This document shows, piece after piece, positions 8,870 through 18,941 of a DNA stretch of 49,500 nt (position 1 is the stretch's first letter; each line of letters begins with the position of its first letter). Both the position numbers and the translations under genes were made by a program. The notes under the pieces are model-generated. The model ran no database searches. It saw only the letters and a list, made by a program, of their open reading frames with translations, and was not told the DNA's origin. The DNA is from Burkholderiales bacterium (lineage in GTDB: Bacteria > Pseudomonadota > Gammaproteobacteria > Burkholderiales > Burkholderiaceae_C), in NCBI GenBank assembly GCA_016191995.1, contig JACPVA010000082.1, positions 1 through 49,500 of the forward strand, given 5' to 3'.

Positions 8870-9244
8870 ATGACCGCTGCCGCCCAAGCCATGTCCCCCG
8901 TCGCCGACGAGATGCCGGTGCCGCTGGTCTTCACCGACAGCGCGGCCGGCAAGGTCGCCGAGCTGGTCGCCGAGGAGGGCAACCCCGAGCTCAAGCTGCG
9001 CGTCTTCGTCCAGGGCGGCGGCTGCTCCGGGTTCCAGTACGGCTTCACCTTCGACGAGGTCGTCAACGAGGACGACACGCAGATGACGAAGAACGGCGTC
9101 ACGCTGCTGATCGACGCGATGAGCCTGCAGTACCTGATGGGCGCGGAGATCGACTACAAGGAAGACCTGCAGGGCGCGCAGTTCGTGATCCGCAACCCGA
9201 ACGCGTCGACGACCTGCGGCTGCGGGTCCTCGTTCACGGTCTGA
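8870..9244 (+). CDS. erpA: Iron-sulfur cluster insertion protein ErpA
   Basis: ErpA is an A-type carrier that delivers Fe-S clusters to apoproteins, including enzymes of isoprenoid synthesis. The 124-residue product has the three ligand cysteines in the family positions: Cys52 in GGGCSGFQY, and Cys116 and Cys118 in TTCGCGSSF at the C-terminus. The N-terminus (about 1-18) is a variable extension before the conserved [15 protein letters not shown] precedes the ATG. It ends the operon that starts at rplM and is convergent with anmK, 48 bp away. Confidence 0.97.
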   Translation: MTAAAQAMSPVADEMPVPLVFTDSAAGKVAELVAEEGNPELKLRVFVQGGGCSGFQYGFTFDEVVNEDDTQMTKNGVTLLIDAMSLQYLMGAEIDYKEDLQGAQFVIRNPNASTTCGCGSSFTV

Positions 9245-9292
9245 ACCGACGCGTCGCCGGCTGCGCGCGGCCGCTCGGCGGGATCGCGAGGC

Positions 9293-10402
9293 TCAGCGCG
9301 CCGGGTACAGCGCCCCGAGCCGCCGCGGCCCCGCGCTCCCGGTGACCGCCGGGACATTCCCCGGCCGCCCGTCGACGAAGGCCTGGGCGAGCCAGGCGAA
9401 GGCCAGCGCTTCGACCTGGTCCGGCGGCACGCCGAGCTCCGCGCTGCTGCCGACCCGGACCCGCGGCAGCAGCGCGGCCAGGCGCGCCATCAGCGCACCG
9501 TTGAAGGCGCCGCCGCCGCACACCGACAGCCGCGTCGTTCCCGGCGCCAGCGCCTGCAGTGCATCGCAGGCGGCGCGCGCGCTCAGCTCCAGCAACGTGG
9601 CCTGCACACGCGCCGGCGGCAGCGCGGGCAGCCCGGCCAGCACCGCGTCCAGCCAGCCGGCGTGGAACAGGTCGCGCCCCGTGCTCTTCGGCAGCGGGCG
9701 CGCGAAGAAGGGCTCGGCGAGCATCCGCGCGAGCAGCGTTTCGTCGGCCGCCGCGCTGGCAGCCCAGGCACCGCCCTCGTCGTAGCGCTGGCCGAGGTGG
9801 CGCGCGGCCCACAGATCCATCAGCACGTTGCCGGGCCCGCAGTCCAGCCCGCGCACGCTGCCGTCGCGCCCGAGCAGCGTCAGGTTGGCGATGCCGCCGA
9901 CATTGAGCACCGCGCTGTCGGCCCCCGCGCTGCCGAATCGCGCGGCGTGGAATGCCGGCACCAGCGGCGCGCCCTGGCCGCCGGCAGCCAGGTCGCGGCT
10001 GCGGAAGTCGCAGACGACGTCGATCGCGCAGGCCTCGGCGAGCCGCGCGCCGTTGAGCAGCTGGATCGTGTAGCCGAGGCCGTCGAACTCGCCGGGGCGG
10101 TGGCGCACCGTCTGCCCATGGGCGCCGATCGCGCGCACTGCCGCAGCGGGCAATGCGGCGCGCGCCAGCAGCGCATGCACGACCCCGGCGTAGCCATGCG
10201 CCAGCGCACCCGCGGCGAGTGCGGCGCGGTGCAGCTCGTCGACCCCGCCGGCGGCGTTCAGCGCCAGCAACTCGGCGCGCAGCGCATCCGGCAGCGCGTG
10301 GTGCACATGCGCGATCGGCGGCTCGTCGCGCGCCGGATCGGCGAGCACGCCGTCGATGCCGTCCAGCGAGCTGCCGGACATCAGGCCGATATACCAGCCC
10401 AT
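9293..10402 (-). CDS. anmK: Anhydro-N-acetylmuramic acid kinase
   Basis: AnmK phosphorylates and opens 1,6-anhydro-N-acetylmuramic acid, giving MurNAc-6-phosphate during peptidoglycan recycling. The 369-residue protein has the N-terminal phosphate loop [12 protein letters not shown] (Ser in place of the usual Thr). It continues with [11 protein letters not shown] and [21 protein letters not shown], where the Asp acts as base, then [15 protein letters not shown] and a C-terminal [11 protein letters not shown]. The length is normal for the family. It lies 31 bp downstream of the M23 peptidase gene on the same strand, so two peptidoglycan genes are probably co-transcribed. Confidence 0.97.
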   Translation of the reverse strand: MGWYIGLMSGSSLDGIDGVLADPARDEPPIAHVHHALPDALRAELLALNAAGGVDELHRAALAAGALAHGYAGVVHALLARAALPAAAVRAIGAHGQTVRHRPGEFDGLGYTIQLLNGARLAEACAIDVVCDFRSRDLAAGGQGAPLVPAFHAARFGSAGADSAVLNVGGIANLTLLGRDGSVRGLDCGPGNVLMDLWAARHLGQRYDEGGAWAASAAADETLLARMLAEPFFARPLPKSTGRDLFHAGWLDAVLAGLPALPPARVQATLLELSARAACDALQALAPGTTRLSVCGGGAFNGALMARLAALLPRVRVGSSAELGVPPDQVEALAFAWLAQAFVDGRPGNVPAVTGSAGPRRLGALYPAR

Positions 10403-10433
10403 GGCGCCCGCGCCGCAGCGGACGGCGGCGCGC

Positions 10434-11801
10434 CTACTCGGCCTCGGCCGGCGCGCCGAGCATCGACTGCGCGATCTGGAGCTGGCCCCGGTAAGCCGCG
10501 GCCTGGCGCGCGAAGGCCTGGCGCTGCGCCGCCGGCAGCGTCGGCGCCTCGGACGCGCGCGCGATCAGCCGCGGGTCCTGGTGCACGCCCTGGTCGAGGA
10601 ACTCGAAGTGCAGGTGCGGCCCGGTGCACCAGCCGGTGCAGCCGACCGCGCCGATCGCCTGGCCCTGGTCGATGCGTTCGCCCCTGCGGACGTCGATGCG
10701 GCTCAGGTGCGCGTACAAGGTCTTGCGCCCGCCGGGGTGCCGCACCTCGACCGTGTTGCCGAAGCCGTTCTGCCAGCCGGCGAACTCGACCTGCCCGGCG
10801 CCGACGCTGCGGATCGACGTCCCCTTCGGCGCCGCGTAGTCGATGCCGCGGTGCTGGCGCCAGGTCTTGAAGATCGGATGCATGCGTGCGCCGAAATCCG
10901 AGCTGACGCGCGAGAACTCCATCGGGCTGGCCAGGAACATGCGCCGGCGGCTCATGCCATCGGGTGCGAAGTAGCCCCCGCGCGCGCTCCCGTCGTCGAA
11001 CCAGACCGCGGCATGGGCGACCCCGGCGTTTACGAACTCGGCCGCCAGCACGCGCCCGGTGCCGCCGTTCCACGGCACCGGCTCGCCGTCGGCGCTCAGC
11101 GCCTCGTAGACGATGCTGAAGGTGTCGCCGCGGCGCAGGTCGCGATCGAAGTCGATCTCGTTGGCGAAGATCTCGGCCATCTGGATCGAGATCGCATCCG
11201 GGATGCGCGCGGAGTCGGCGGCGGCGAACAGCGAGCTGCGGATCACGCCGCTGGCCAGCCGCACCTGCGACGCCAGCTCCGCTTCCTCGGCGCGCGCCTG
11301 CAGCTGGCCGTCGAGGCGCCGCACCGTCAGCCGGGTGAAGTGGGTCCCGGAGCGGTCGGCGCGATCCGCCGGGTAGCGCGCGACCAGCTCGAGCAGCCGG
11401 CCGTCGCCGCGCGCCCGGACCTGCACCATCTTGCCGACCCGGCCGCGCAGCAGCTGGGCGGCGGTCGGGTCGCTGCGCAGGAAGCCGGCCGCCTCGTCGT
11501 CGACCACGCCCAGCCGCGCCAGCAGGCCCTCGGCGGTGTCGGTCGCGCGCGTCAGGTCGGCGCGCGTGAGTGCAAGCTCGTGCTCGGCCAGCGCGTCGAG
11601 CTGCGCCTGCAGCCCGGGCAAGGCGATCGCCTCGACGATCGTGCGCTGCGGCAGCTCGGCGGCATCGGGCGCCAGCGGGGCGATGCCGAAGGCCAGCGCC
11701 GAGAAGCCCACGCCGAGCGCGACCAGGCCGCCGTTGACGCCGCGCCGATGGCGGCGGTGGAAGTCGGCGGCGCGCTGCGCCCAGTGCTCGGCGATCGTCA
11801 A
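10434..11801 (-). CDS. M23 family murein endopeptidase, MepM type
   Basis: This is a membrane-anchored zinc peptidase that should cut peptide cross-links in peptidoglycan. The 455-residue frame shows one membrane anchor (about 24-42), then a coiled or OapA/Csd3-like region (about 50-270). The LytM/M23 domain (about 295-405) has its zinc ligands in view: His317 and Asp321 in HRGIDYAAP, and His398 in GPHLHFEF. The first available start in the frame is TTG at 11801. No ATG or GTG lies near it, and CTG codons just upstream could also serve, so the exact N-terminus is uncertain. It is divergent from tyrS and precedes anmK. Confidence 0.9.
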   Translation of the reverse strand: MTIAEHWAQRAADFHRRHRRGVNGGLVALGVGFSALAFGIAPLAPDAAELPQRTIVEAIALPGLQAQLDALAEHELALTRADLTRATDTAEGLLARLGVVDDEAAGFLRSDPTAAQLLRGRVGKMVQVRARGDGRLLELVARYPADRADRSGTHFTRLTVRRLDGQLQARAEEAELASQVRLASGVIRSSLFAAADSARIPDAISIQMAEIFANEIDFDRDLRRGDTFSIVYEALSADGEPVPWNGGTGRVLAAEFVNAGVAHAAVWFDDGSARGGYFAPDGMSRRRMFLASPMEFSRVSSDFGARMHPIFKTWRQHRGIDYAAPKGTSIRSVGAGQVEFAGWQNGFGNTVEVRHPGGRKTLYAHLSRIDVRRGERIDQGQAIGAVGCTGWCTGPHLHFEFLDQGVHQDPRLIARASEAPTLPAAQRQAFARQAAAYRGQLQIAQSMLGAPAEAE

Positions 11802-12017
11802 GGTATGCGCATCCAGCAGCGGCGGGTCTCGGGCCGCGGAAAACTAGAATCGAGTCTGCGAGCAGCGCGCCGGTGGGCGCCGCGGGGCGGCTTTCCGGCC
11901 CTCGGGCCGCGGGATCTGCCGCGTCGACCCGGGCGTCGCCACCCCCATGAACAGGGGGGAAAGTATATCCGCCTGCCCGACTGCATTTGTCTCCAAATTT
12001 TCCCGAATCCGACCCCC
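11802..12017. promoter_or_regulatory. Divergent promoter gap, M23 peptidase and tyrS
   Basis: This gap of 216 bp separates the two divergent genes. A TAGAAT at 11845-11850 and a TATATC near 11964 are the only AT-rich hexamers usable as -10 boxes in the plus direction. CCCCC and GGGGG around 11941-11957 can form a small hairpin upstream of tyrS. No operator is recognised. Confidence 0.35.
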
Positions 12018-13274
12018 ATGAGCGATCCGGCAAGCGATGCCGCCCCCCACGCCGCGCCGGCCGCGCCGCCGCCGTCCGACGCCGTGCGTCACGCGCTGGC
12101 GGTCACGCGCCGCGGCTGCGAGGAGCTGATCCCCGAGCCCGACTGGGTCGCCAAGCTGCAGCGCGCCGAGGCCAGCGGGCAGCCGCTGCGCATCAAGCTC
12201 GGGCTCGACCCGACGGCCCCGGACATCCACCTCGGCCACACCGTCGTGCTCAACAAGCTGCGCCAGCTGCAGGACCTGGGGCATACCGTCATCTTCCTGA
12301 TCGGCGACTTCACGTCGATGATCGGCGACCCCTCGGGCCGCAACACGACCCGCCCGCCGCTGACGCGCGAGCAGATCGAGGCCAACGCCCGCACCTACTA
12401 CGCGCAGGCCAGCCTGGTGCTGGACCCGGCGCGGACCGAGATCCGCACCAACAGCGAGTGGAGCGACGCGCTCGGCGCGCGCGGGATGATCGAGCTGGCG
12501 GCGCGCTACACGCTGGCGCGGATGATGGAGCGCGACGACTTCGCCAAGCGCTTCAAGGCCGGGCTGCCGATCTCGGTGCACGAGCTGCTGTATCCGCTGA
12601 TGCAGGGCTACGACTCGGTCGCGCTGCGCGCCGACCTCGAGCTCGGCGGCACCGACCAGAAGTTCAACCTGCTGGTCGGCCGCGCGCTGCAGCAGGAATA
12701 CGGCCAGGAGCCGCAGTGCATCCTGACCATGCCGCTGCTCGAGGGCCTGGACGGCGCCGAGAAGATGTCCAAGAGCAAGGGCAACTACATCGGCATCAGC
12801 GAGCCGCCCGCCACCATGTTCGCCAAGCTGCTGTCGATCAGCGACGCGCTGATGTGGCGCTACTTCACGCTGCTGTCGTTCCGGCCCGAGGACGAGATCG
12901 CGCGCCTGAAGACCGAGGTCGTCGGCGGCCGCAACCCGAAGGACGCCAAGCTGATGCTCGCGCGCGAGATCACCGAGCGCTTCCACGGCCGCGCCGCTGC
13001 CGACGCCGCCGAGGAGGACTTCGCGCGCCGCGCCGCCGGCGGCGTCCCCGACGAGATCCCCGAGCTGGCGCTGGACGGCGCCCCGCTGGCGATCGGCGTG
13101 CTGCTCAAGCGCGCCGGGCTGGTGCCGTCGACGAGCGAGGCGATGCGGCTGATCGGCCAGCGTGGCGTGCGAATCGACGGCGCGATCGTCGAGGACCGCG
13201 CGCTGCAGGTCGGCGCCGGCAGCTGCGTCGTGCAGGTCGGCAAGCGGCGCTTCGCGCGCGTGACGCTGCGCTGA
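12018..13274 (+). CDS. tyrS: Tyrosyl-tRNA synthetase
   Basis: TyrS charges tRNA-Tyr with tyrosine. The 418-residue protein is class I: the HIGH-type motif is HLGH in [17 protein letters not shown], and the KMSKS motif appears intact in [12 protein letters not shown]. The catalytic domain is followed by an S4-like RNA-binding domain at the C-terminus (about 350-418, with [17 protein letters not shown]). The start at ATG 12018 is chosen because the residues before it are not family-like even though the frame is open upstream. The N-terminal 25 residues are Ala/Pro-rich, an extension before the conserved core. Confidence 0.98.
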   Translation: MSDPASDAAPHAAPAAPPPSDAVRHALAVTRRGCEELIPEPDWVAKLQRAEASGQPLRIKLGLDPTAPDIHLGHTVVLNKLRQLQDLGHTVIFLIGDFTSMIGDPSGRNTTRPPLTREQIEANARTYYAQASLVLDPARTEIRTNSEWSDALGARGMIELAARYTLARMMERDDFAKRFKAGLPISVHELLYPLMQGYDSVALRADLELGGTDQKFNLLVGRALQQEYGQEPQCILTMPLLEGLDGAEKMSKSKGNYIGISEPPATMFAKLLSISDALMWRYFTLLSFRPEDEIARLKTEVVGGRNPKDAKLMLAREITERFHGRAAADAAEEDFARRAAGGVPDEIPELALDGAPLAIGVLLKRAGLVPSTSEAMRLIGQRGVRIDGAIVEDRALQVGAGSCVVQVGKRRFARVTLR

Positions 13275-13397
13275 CCCTCGTGATGCGGGGCGCGGCCCCG
13301 GACCCTCGAACACCGCCACCGCGACACGGCCCGCGCTGCGACGCCTTCGGATGTCGCGCCGGCGCCGGTGCCGCGGCGGGCTGGGACAATCGCCACC

Positions 13398-14287
13398 GTG
13401 CAAGTCTCGTCCTACCTGAAGATCTCGGTCGCCGTCGCCCTGGCGACGATCGCGCTGAAGACCGGCGCCTGGTGGCTCACCGGCTCGGTCGGGCTGCTGT
13501 CGGACGCGCTGGAGTCGCTCGTCAACCTCGCCGGCGCGAGCTTCGCGCTGGCGATGGTGACGCTGGCGGCGCAGCCGCCCGACGAGGAGCATCCCTACGG
13601 CCACCACAAGGCCGAATATTTCGCCAGCGGCTTCGAGGGCGCGCTGATCGGGCTGGCTGCGATCGTCATCGTCGGGGCCGCCGTCGACCGCTTGCTGCAC
13701 CCGCAGCCGCTGCAGCAGCTCGGCATCGGGCTGGCGCTGTCGGTGCTGGCGTCGGTGCTCAACGGCGCGCTCGCCTGGGCGATGCTGCGCAAGGCGCGCG
13801 CGGTGCGCTCGATCGCGCTGGAAGGCGACGCGCGCCACCTGTTCACCGATGTCTGGACCACCGCCGGGGTCGTCGCCGGGCTGGCCGGGGTGCATCTGAC
13901 CGGTTGGCTGTGGCTGGACCCGCTGCTGGCGATCGGCGTGGCCGTCAACATCGGTCGCGAGGCGCTGCACCTCGTTCGGCGCTCGTGGGACGGGCTGATG
14001 GACCGCGCGCTGGAGCCCGAGGTGCAGCAGCGCATCGAAGCGACGCTCGACGGCTTCAGGCATCGTCAATCGGTGCGCTTCGACCATATCGTCACGCGCC
14101 GTGCCGGCCAGCGTCGTTTCGTCGACCTGCACATGCACATGCCCGCCGGCTGGTCGCTCGGGCGCGCAGCGGCGCTGCGCACCTCGGTCGAGCAGGCGCT
14201 GATGAGCGAGGTGCCGGGGCTGCGGGCGACGATCCAGCTGCTGCCGATCGGGGTCGAGACGCACTTCCACGATCTCGTGGACACCCC

Positions 14288-14291
<4 letters not shown>
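13398..14291 (+). CDS. Cation diffusion facilitator family transporter
   Basis: This is an inner-membrane divalent-metal/proton antiporter of 297 residues, probably exporting Zn, Fe, Co or a similar ion. Six membrane segments fill residues 1-185. Metal-site residues are visible in [10 protein letters not shown] (Asp of the first site) and in [15 protein letters not shown] (His and Asp of the partner helix). [17 protein letters not shown] is the conserved cytoplasmic loop. The C-terminal cytoplasmic domain (about 200-297) carries [11 protein letters not shown] set the start at GTG 13398 ([10 protein letters not shown]); an earlier start would add a non-conserved tail. The stop overlaps the dtd start (GTGA), so the two are coupled. 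Which metal it carries cannot be told from the sequence. Confidence 0.92.
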
Positions 14292-14728
<437 letters not shown>

Positions 14729-14836
14729 CGCTCATTCGCATCGGACCCTCGAAGGCTTTCGGCGCGTGCGGCCTTCCGCTCCCGGTCCGTAGTCTTTGAC
14801 GGCCTGCTCGCATGTGGCATTCGACGACCAGCGCGA

Positions 14837-14938
14837 GCCGAGGCCAGCGGGTGCCCTTCCGCTCCATGTCCCCCGCCACCGGCCTTCGGCCGCTGGCTCC
14901 TCCTTTACTTACGCGGAAGGGCACCCGCTGCCCTCGGC
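14837..14938 (+). repeat. Palindromic repeat unit 1 (102 bp)
   Basis: The unit has 26-bp terminal inverted repeats (14837-14862 and 14913-14938) that pair with one mismatch. Inside is a second hairpin, 14875-14897, with arms GCCACCGGCC and GGCCGCTGGC. The unit is homologous, in reverse orientation, to the unit at 15025-15127, with which it shares an uninterrupted 27-bp core around TCCTCCTTTACTTACG. Confidence 0.85.
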
Positions 14939-14951
14939 GGGCAACGGCCCG

Positions 14952-14972
14952 GGTACTCGACCGTCGAATACC
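14952..14972. repeat. 21-bp near-palindrome A
   Basis: The arms GGTACTCGAC and GTCGAATACC flank a central C at 14962 and pair with one mismatch. The sequence resembles the second near-palindrome centred 39 bp away, so both may be copies of one motif. Confidence 0.7.
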
Positions 14973-14990
14973 TTGGCCTGCCACCACCCC

Positions 14991-15011
14991 GGTTTTCAAC
15001 CGTCGAAAACC
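14991..15011. repeat. 21-bp near-palindrome B
   Basis: The arms GGTTTTCAAC and GTCGAAAACC flank a central C at 15001, with one mismatch. It shares the layout GGT-N-TC-N-AC-C-GTCGAA-N-ACC with palindrome A. Flanking bases CCACC and GGTGG extend the pairing further. Confidence 0.7.
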
Positions 15012-15024
15012 AACACGGTGGCCT

Positions 15025-15127
15025 GCCGAGGGCGGCGGGTGCCCTTGACCGTAAGTAAAGGAGGAGCCAGCGGCCGCAAGGCTGCTGGCGGGGGACATGG
15101 AGGGCAAGGGTACCCGCCGCCCTCGGC
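15025..15127 (-). repeat. Palindromic repeat unit 2 (103 bp, inverted copy)
   Basis: The terminal inverted repeats are 22 bp (15025-15046 and 15106-15127) with one mismatch. Read on the minus strand, the unit matches unit 1, including the motif TCCATGTCCCCCGCCA and the core CGCTGGCTCCTCCTTTACTT. With unit 1 it makes a 291-bp symmetric arrangement. Confidence 0.85.
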
Positions 15128-15250
15128 TCGCGCGGTCGTGGCACGTCAGACCAGGGCGAGAGACGGTGCCAGTGGCAGCTACGTGCCGAGAGCGGCCGCC
15201 ACGGATTGCGGAGGACTTGGCCGCTCGATCGTGGCGCCGCTTCGAGTACC

Positions 15251-16234
15251 TCAGCGTGCCGCCGCACGCAACGCGCGGCCCCAGCGCTCGATCTCGGCGG
15301 CGACGAAGCGGCGGTGGCCCTCGGGATCGAGCCGATCGTCGTCGACGACCACGGCGCCCAGGGCCTGCATGCGATCGACGAAGGCCGGGTCGCGCAGCGC
15401 GCTGCGCAGCGCGGCGTTGAGCGCGCGCACCACTTCCGGCGGCGTGCCGCGCGGTGCGTACAGGCCGTGCCAGATGCTGACGTCGAATCCCGTCAGCCCC
15501 TGCGCGTGCAGGGTCGGCAGGCCCGCGAGCGCCGGCGCGGACAAGGGCTGCGGCGTCGTCACCCCGAAGGCGCGGACGGTGCCGGCGGCGATCGGCTCGG
15601 CGGTATTCGTCGTCTGGTCGCACAGGATGTCGACATGGCCGGCGAGCAGGTCGGCCATCGCCGGCGCCGTGCCCTTGTACGACACCGTCGTCAGTCGCAG
15701 GCCCAGGCTCTGCTGCAGCAGCAGCCCGCATAGCTGCGACGCCGCGCCCGGCCCGGCATCGGCCAGCACGGCGCGCCGCTTGCGATCGCGCAGCCAGCGC
15801 GCCAGCGCGGTGAAGTCGGTCGCCGGCAGCGTGCGCCGGCCGACCAGCACCATCGGCACCTCGTTGACCATCCCGAGGTAGGCGAAGTCCGCCAGCGTGT
15901 CGTAGGGCAGCTTCGGGTACAGCGACGGCGAGGTCGCCATGCCGATGTGGTACAGCAGCAGCGTGTGGCCGTCCGGCCGCGCGCGCGCCACGCGCGCCAC
16001 GCCCAGTGTGCCGCCGGCGCCGCCGACATTCTCGACCACGACCGTGCCGCCGAGCGCGCGCCCGATCGACGCCGCGAGCTCGCGCGCGAGCTTGTCGGTC
16101 GGCCCGCCGGCGGCGAACGGCACCACCAGCGTCAGCGCGCGCTCGGGGAAGGCCATCGCGGGCGTGGCCAGCGCGCTCAGCGCGGGCAGCGCTGCGCCCA
16201 GTGCAATCGCAAGGCGGCGTCTCATCGGCATCAT
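15251..16234 (-). CDS. Bug/TctC-type periplasmic binding protein
   Basis: This 327-residue protein belongs to the Bug family of solute receptors (tripartite tricarboxylate transporter receptor), which is greatly expanded in Burkholderiales and binds small carboxylates and related ligands. A signal peptide covers about residues 1-28, with likely cleavage after ALATPAMA. The mature start FPERALTLVVPFAAGGPTD has the family motif VPFAAGGPTD. Later motifs GAGGTLGVARVARARPDGHT and YKGTAPAMADLLAGHVD are also typical. No TctA or TctB membrane genes are next to it, which is common for orphan Bug genes. It follows the PaaK-like gene on the same strand by 97 bp and could be part of that transcript; its ligand is unknown. 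Confidence 0.9.
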   Translation of the reverse strand: MMPMRRRLAIALGAALPALSALATPAMAFPERALTLVVPFAAGGPTDKLARELAASIGRALGGTVVVENVGGAGGTLGVARVARARPDGHTLLLYHIGMATSPSLYPKLPYDTLADFAYLGMVNEVPMVLVGRRTLPATDFTALARWLRDRKRRAVLADAGPGAASQLCGLLLQQSLGLRLTTVSYKGTAPAMADLLAGHVDILCDQTTNTAEPIAAGTVRAFGVTTPQPLSAPALAGLPTLHAQGLTGFDVSIWHGLYAPRGTPPEVVRALNAALRSALRDPAFVDRMQALGAVVVDDDRLDPEGHRRFVAAEIERWGRALRAAAR

Positions 16235-16331
16235 GATGACGCGCCGGGGCCGGCCGCGTCCAGTGGCCCAGGCGCCTGTCGCGCCTGATGCGCGGTTGAC
16301 GCGCGACGCGCCACCGGCCCGATGCGCCGCG

Positions 16332-17624
16332 TCAGCCGATGCGCCGCACGTCGTCGATCACCTTGCCGTCGTTGGGCAGGCTGCCGGGTGCGACGATCTC
16401 GACCTCGCCGCGCAGCTTGGTCACGTCGCGCAGGCTGCCGGCCAGCGCCGCGGCGAGGCCGGCCGGCGCGCCGGCGACCTCGGCGCGCAGCGTCATGCGG
16501 TCGTTGGCCATCTCGCCGTCGATCACGAGCCGGCCGCGCGCGACCTCGGGGTGGCGTTTCAGCACCTCGGCGACCTGGCTCGGGTGGACGAACATGCCGC
16601 GCACCTTGGCGGTCTGGTCGGCGCGGCCCATCCAGCCCTTGATGCGCGCGGCGCTGCGGCCGGTCGGGCAGCGCCCCGGCAGCATCGCCGACAGGTCCCC
16701 GGTGCCGAAGCGAACCAGCGGGTAGTCGGGGTTGAACGTGGTGACGACGACCTCGCCGACCTCGGGCGCTTCGCCCGCCTTCGGCGGCGGCACCGGCTCG
16801 CCGGTGCCCGGGCGCACGATCTCGACGATCACGCCCTCGTCGAGCAGCAGCCCCTCGCGCGCCGCGGTCTCGTAGGCGATCAGGCCCAGGTCCGCGGTGC
16901 CGTAGCTCTGGTAGGCGGCGATGCCGCGCGCGGCCAGCCAGTCGCGCAGCGCGGGCGGGAAGGCCTCGCCGCCGACGCTGGCCTTCTTCAGCGACGGCAG
17001 CGCGATGCCGGCCTCGTCGGCCTTCTCCAGCGCGATGCGCAGGAAGCTCGGCGTGCCGGCGTAGGCCTGCGGGCGCAGCTCGGCCATCGCCTGCAGCTGC
17101 AGCTCGGTGTTGCCGACGCCGCCCGGGAAGACCGTGCAGCCGACGGCGTGCGCGCCGGTCTCCATCATCGATCCGGCCGGCGTCAGGTGGTAGCTGAAGC
17201 TGTTGTGCACCAGGTCGCCGGCGCGGAACCCGGCGGCGTACAGCGCGCGGCCGAAGCGCCAGTAGTCGGCGCCGTCGCCCTCGGGCTCGTAGATCGGGCC
17301 GGGCGACTGGAAGACGCGCCGCGCGCCGCGCCGGCCGGCGCCTGCCGGAAGCGCCGCCCAGCCGATCGCCGAGAAGCCTCCGAAGGGGTCGCCGCCTTCG
17401 GCGCGAGCGGCCTTCTGGCGCTCGAGCAGCTCGCTCTTGCGCGTCACCGGCAGCGCCGCCAGCGCGGCGCGCGTCGTCACCGCGCGCGCATCGACGCCGC
17501 GCAGGATGCCGGCCAGCGCCGGCGCGGCCTGGGCGCGCGCGATCTGCGCCGGCAGCGCGGCCAGCAACGCGGCCTCGCGCGCCTCGGGGTCGCGCGTCTC
17601 CAGCGCGTCGTAGAACTCGCTCAT
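16332..17624 (-). CDS. PaaK-like AMP-binding enzyme (phenylacetate-CoA ligase family)
   Basis: The 430-residue protein belongs to the adenylate-forming superfamily, closest in layout to phenylacetate-CoA ligase. Visible motifs are SYGTADLGLIAYE (aromatic binding and adenylation), FGTGDLSAML, GRADQTAKVRGMFVHPSQV (hinge to the C-terminal domain) and an end PNDGKVIDDVRRI in which the Lys is in the catalytic position. The usual Ser/Gly/Thr-rich P-loop (SSGTTGxP) is not seen; at its place stands RVFQSPGPIYEPEG. Such divergent paralogues are common beside Liv-type operons, and their substrate is not established. It is the last clear gene of the operon that begins at 25230. The start at 17624 was chosen because the upstream extension is not family-like. 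Confidence 0.82.
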   Translation of the reverse strand: MSEFYDALETRDPEAREAALLAALPAQIARAQAAPALAGILRGVDARAVTTRAALAALPVTRKSELLERQKAARAEGGDPFGGFSAIGWAALPAGAGRRGARRVFQSPGPIYEPEGDGADYWRFGRALYAAGFRAGDLVHNSFSYHLTPAGSMMETGAHAVGCTVFPGGVGNTELQLQAMAELRPQAYAGTPSFLRIALEKADEAGIALPSLKKASVGGEAFPPALRDWLAARGIAAYQSYGTADLGLIAYETAAREGLLLDEGVIVEIVRPGTGEPVPPPKAGEAPEVGEVVVTTFNPDYPLVRFGTGDLSAMLPGRCPTGRSAARIKGWMGRADQTAKVRGMFVHPSQVAEVLKRHPEVARGRLVIDGEMANDRMTLRAEVAGAPAGLAAALAGSLRDVTKLRGEVEIVAPGSLPNDGKVIDDVRRIG

Positions 17625-17680
17625 CGTGCGGTCTCCGTGGGCCTCGGGTCGGTGCGCGCGGCGCGCTCCGGTGAGGCCGA

Positions 17681-17989
17681 TCAGTCCTCGTGTTCCCAGC
17701 GGCGCAGCGCCTGGCGCACCATGTCGACGAAGCGGCGCACGTCGGCGGCGCTGGCCAGCCGGTGGCGCTGCCATTCGGGGGTCGTCGCCGGGCGCTTGGC
17801 GAGCCTGGCCTCGATGTGCTCGTCGCCCGCGGCCAGCTCGATCACCGTGCGGCCCTGCAGCTCGTAGCGCGTGCCGCGCTCGGCCAGCGGCTTCAGGTCG
17901 CGCAGCTGGCGCTTGAGCGCGACCAGCGCTTCGTCGGGCTTGAACGCGGGCGCGGGGATGGCCCAGCCGCCGAGCTCGTCGTCTGCCAT
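17681..17989 (-). CDS. Conserved small protein of the transporter operon
   Basis: I do not know a named family for this 102-residue soluble protein. It is helical and charged: an N-terminal segment with ALVALKRQLRDLKPLAERG, a short beta-rich middle (RYELQGRTVIELAAGD) and a C-terminal helix (RRFVDMVRQALRRWEHED). It lies between the LivF-type ATPase gene (43-bp gap) and the PaaK-like gene (56-bp gap), all on one strand, so it is probably co-expressed with them. The frame and codon use look genuine. Confidence 0.7.
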   Translation of the reverse strand: MADDELGGWAIPAPAFKPDEALVALKRQLRDLKPLAERGTRYELQGRTVIELAAGDEHIEARLAKRPATTPEWQRHRLASAADVRRFVDMVRQALRRWEHED

Positions 17990-18032
17990 CGCCGGATGCC
18001 CGCGCGTGCCGTGGCGCTGCAGCTGGGCCTGC

Positions 18033-18839
<807 letters not shown>

Positions 18840-18941
18840 GGGCAGTCCGGTGATTCGGGTCACCGCCACGCGGTTCCGGCTTGGCCGGCCCGCTGGCGGC
18901 GCCCCTTTGAAGGACAGGCGGGCAAGCCGCCTCGTATCGGG

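Larger units (their letters stand above)
14729..15250. other. 522-bp non-coding region with palindromic repeats
   Basis: No gene is supported here. Several frames are open, but their translations run through the inverted repeats and show no family features. The middle (14837-15127) is filled by the two repeat units and two palindromes listed separately. The flanks (14729-14836 and 15128-15250) show nothing I can name. Confidence 0.7.

Noticed and set aside
9246..9292. Terminator between erpA and anmK
   Set aside because: A short palindrome (CGACGCGTCG) is present but has no loop or T-run, so termination is not supported.
10356..12017. Upstream open frame joined to tyrS, giving a 972-residue protein
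   Set aside because: The extra part is antisense to the M23 peptidase and has no domain; TyrS begins with a normal N-terminus at 12018.
14796..15881. Open frames across the 14.8-15.1 kb repeat region
   Set aside because: They translate the inverted repeats and run antisense into the Bug receptor gene. No conserved protein features.
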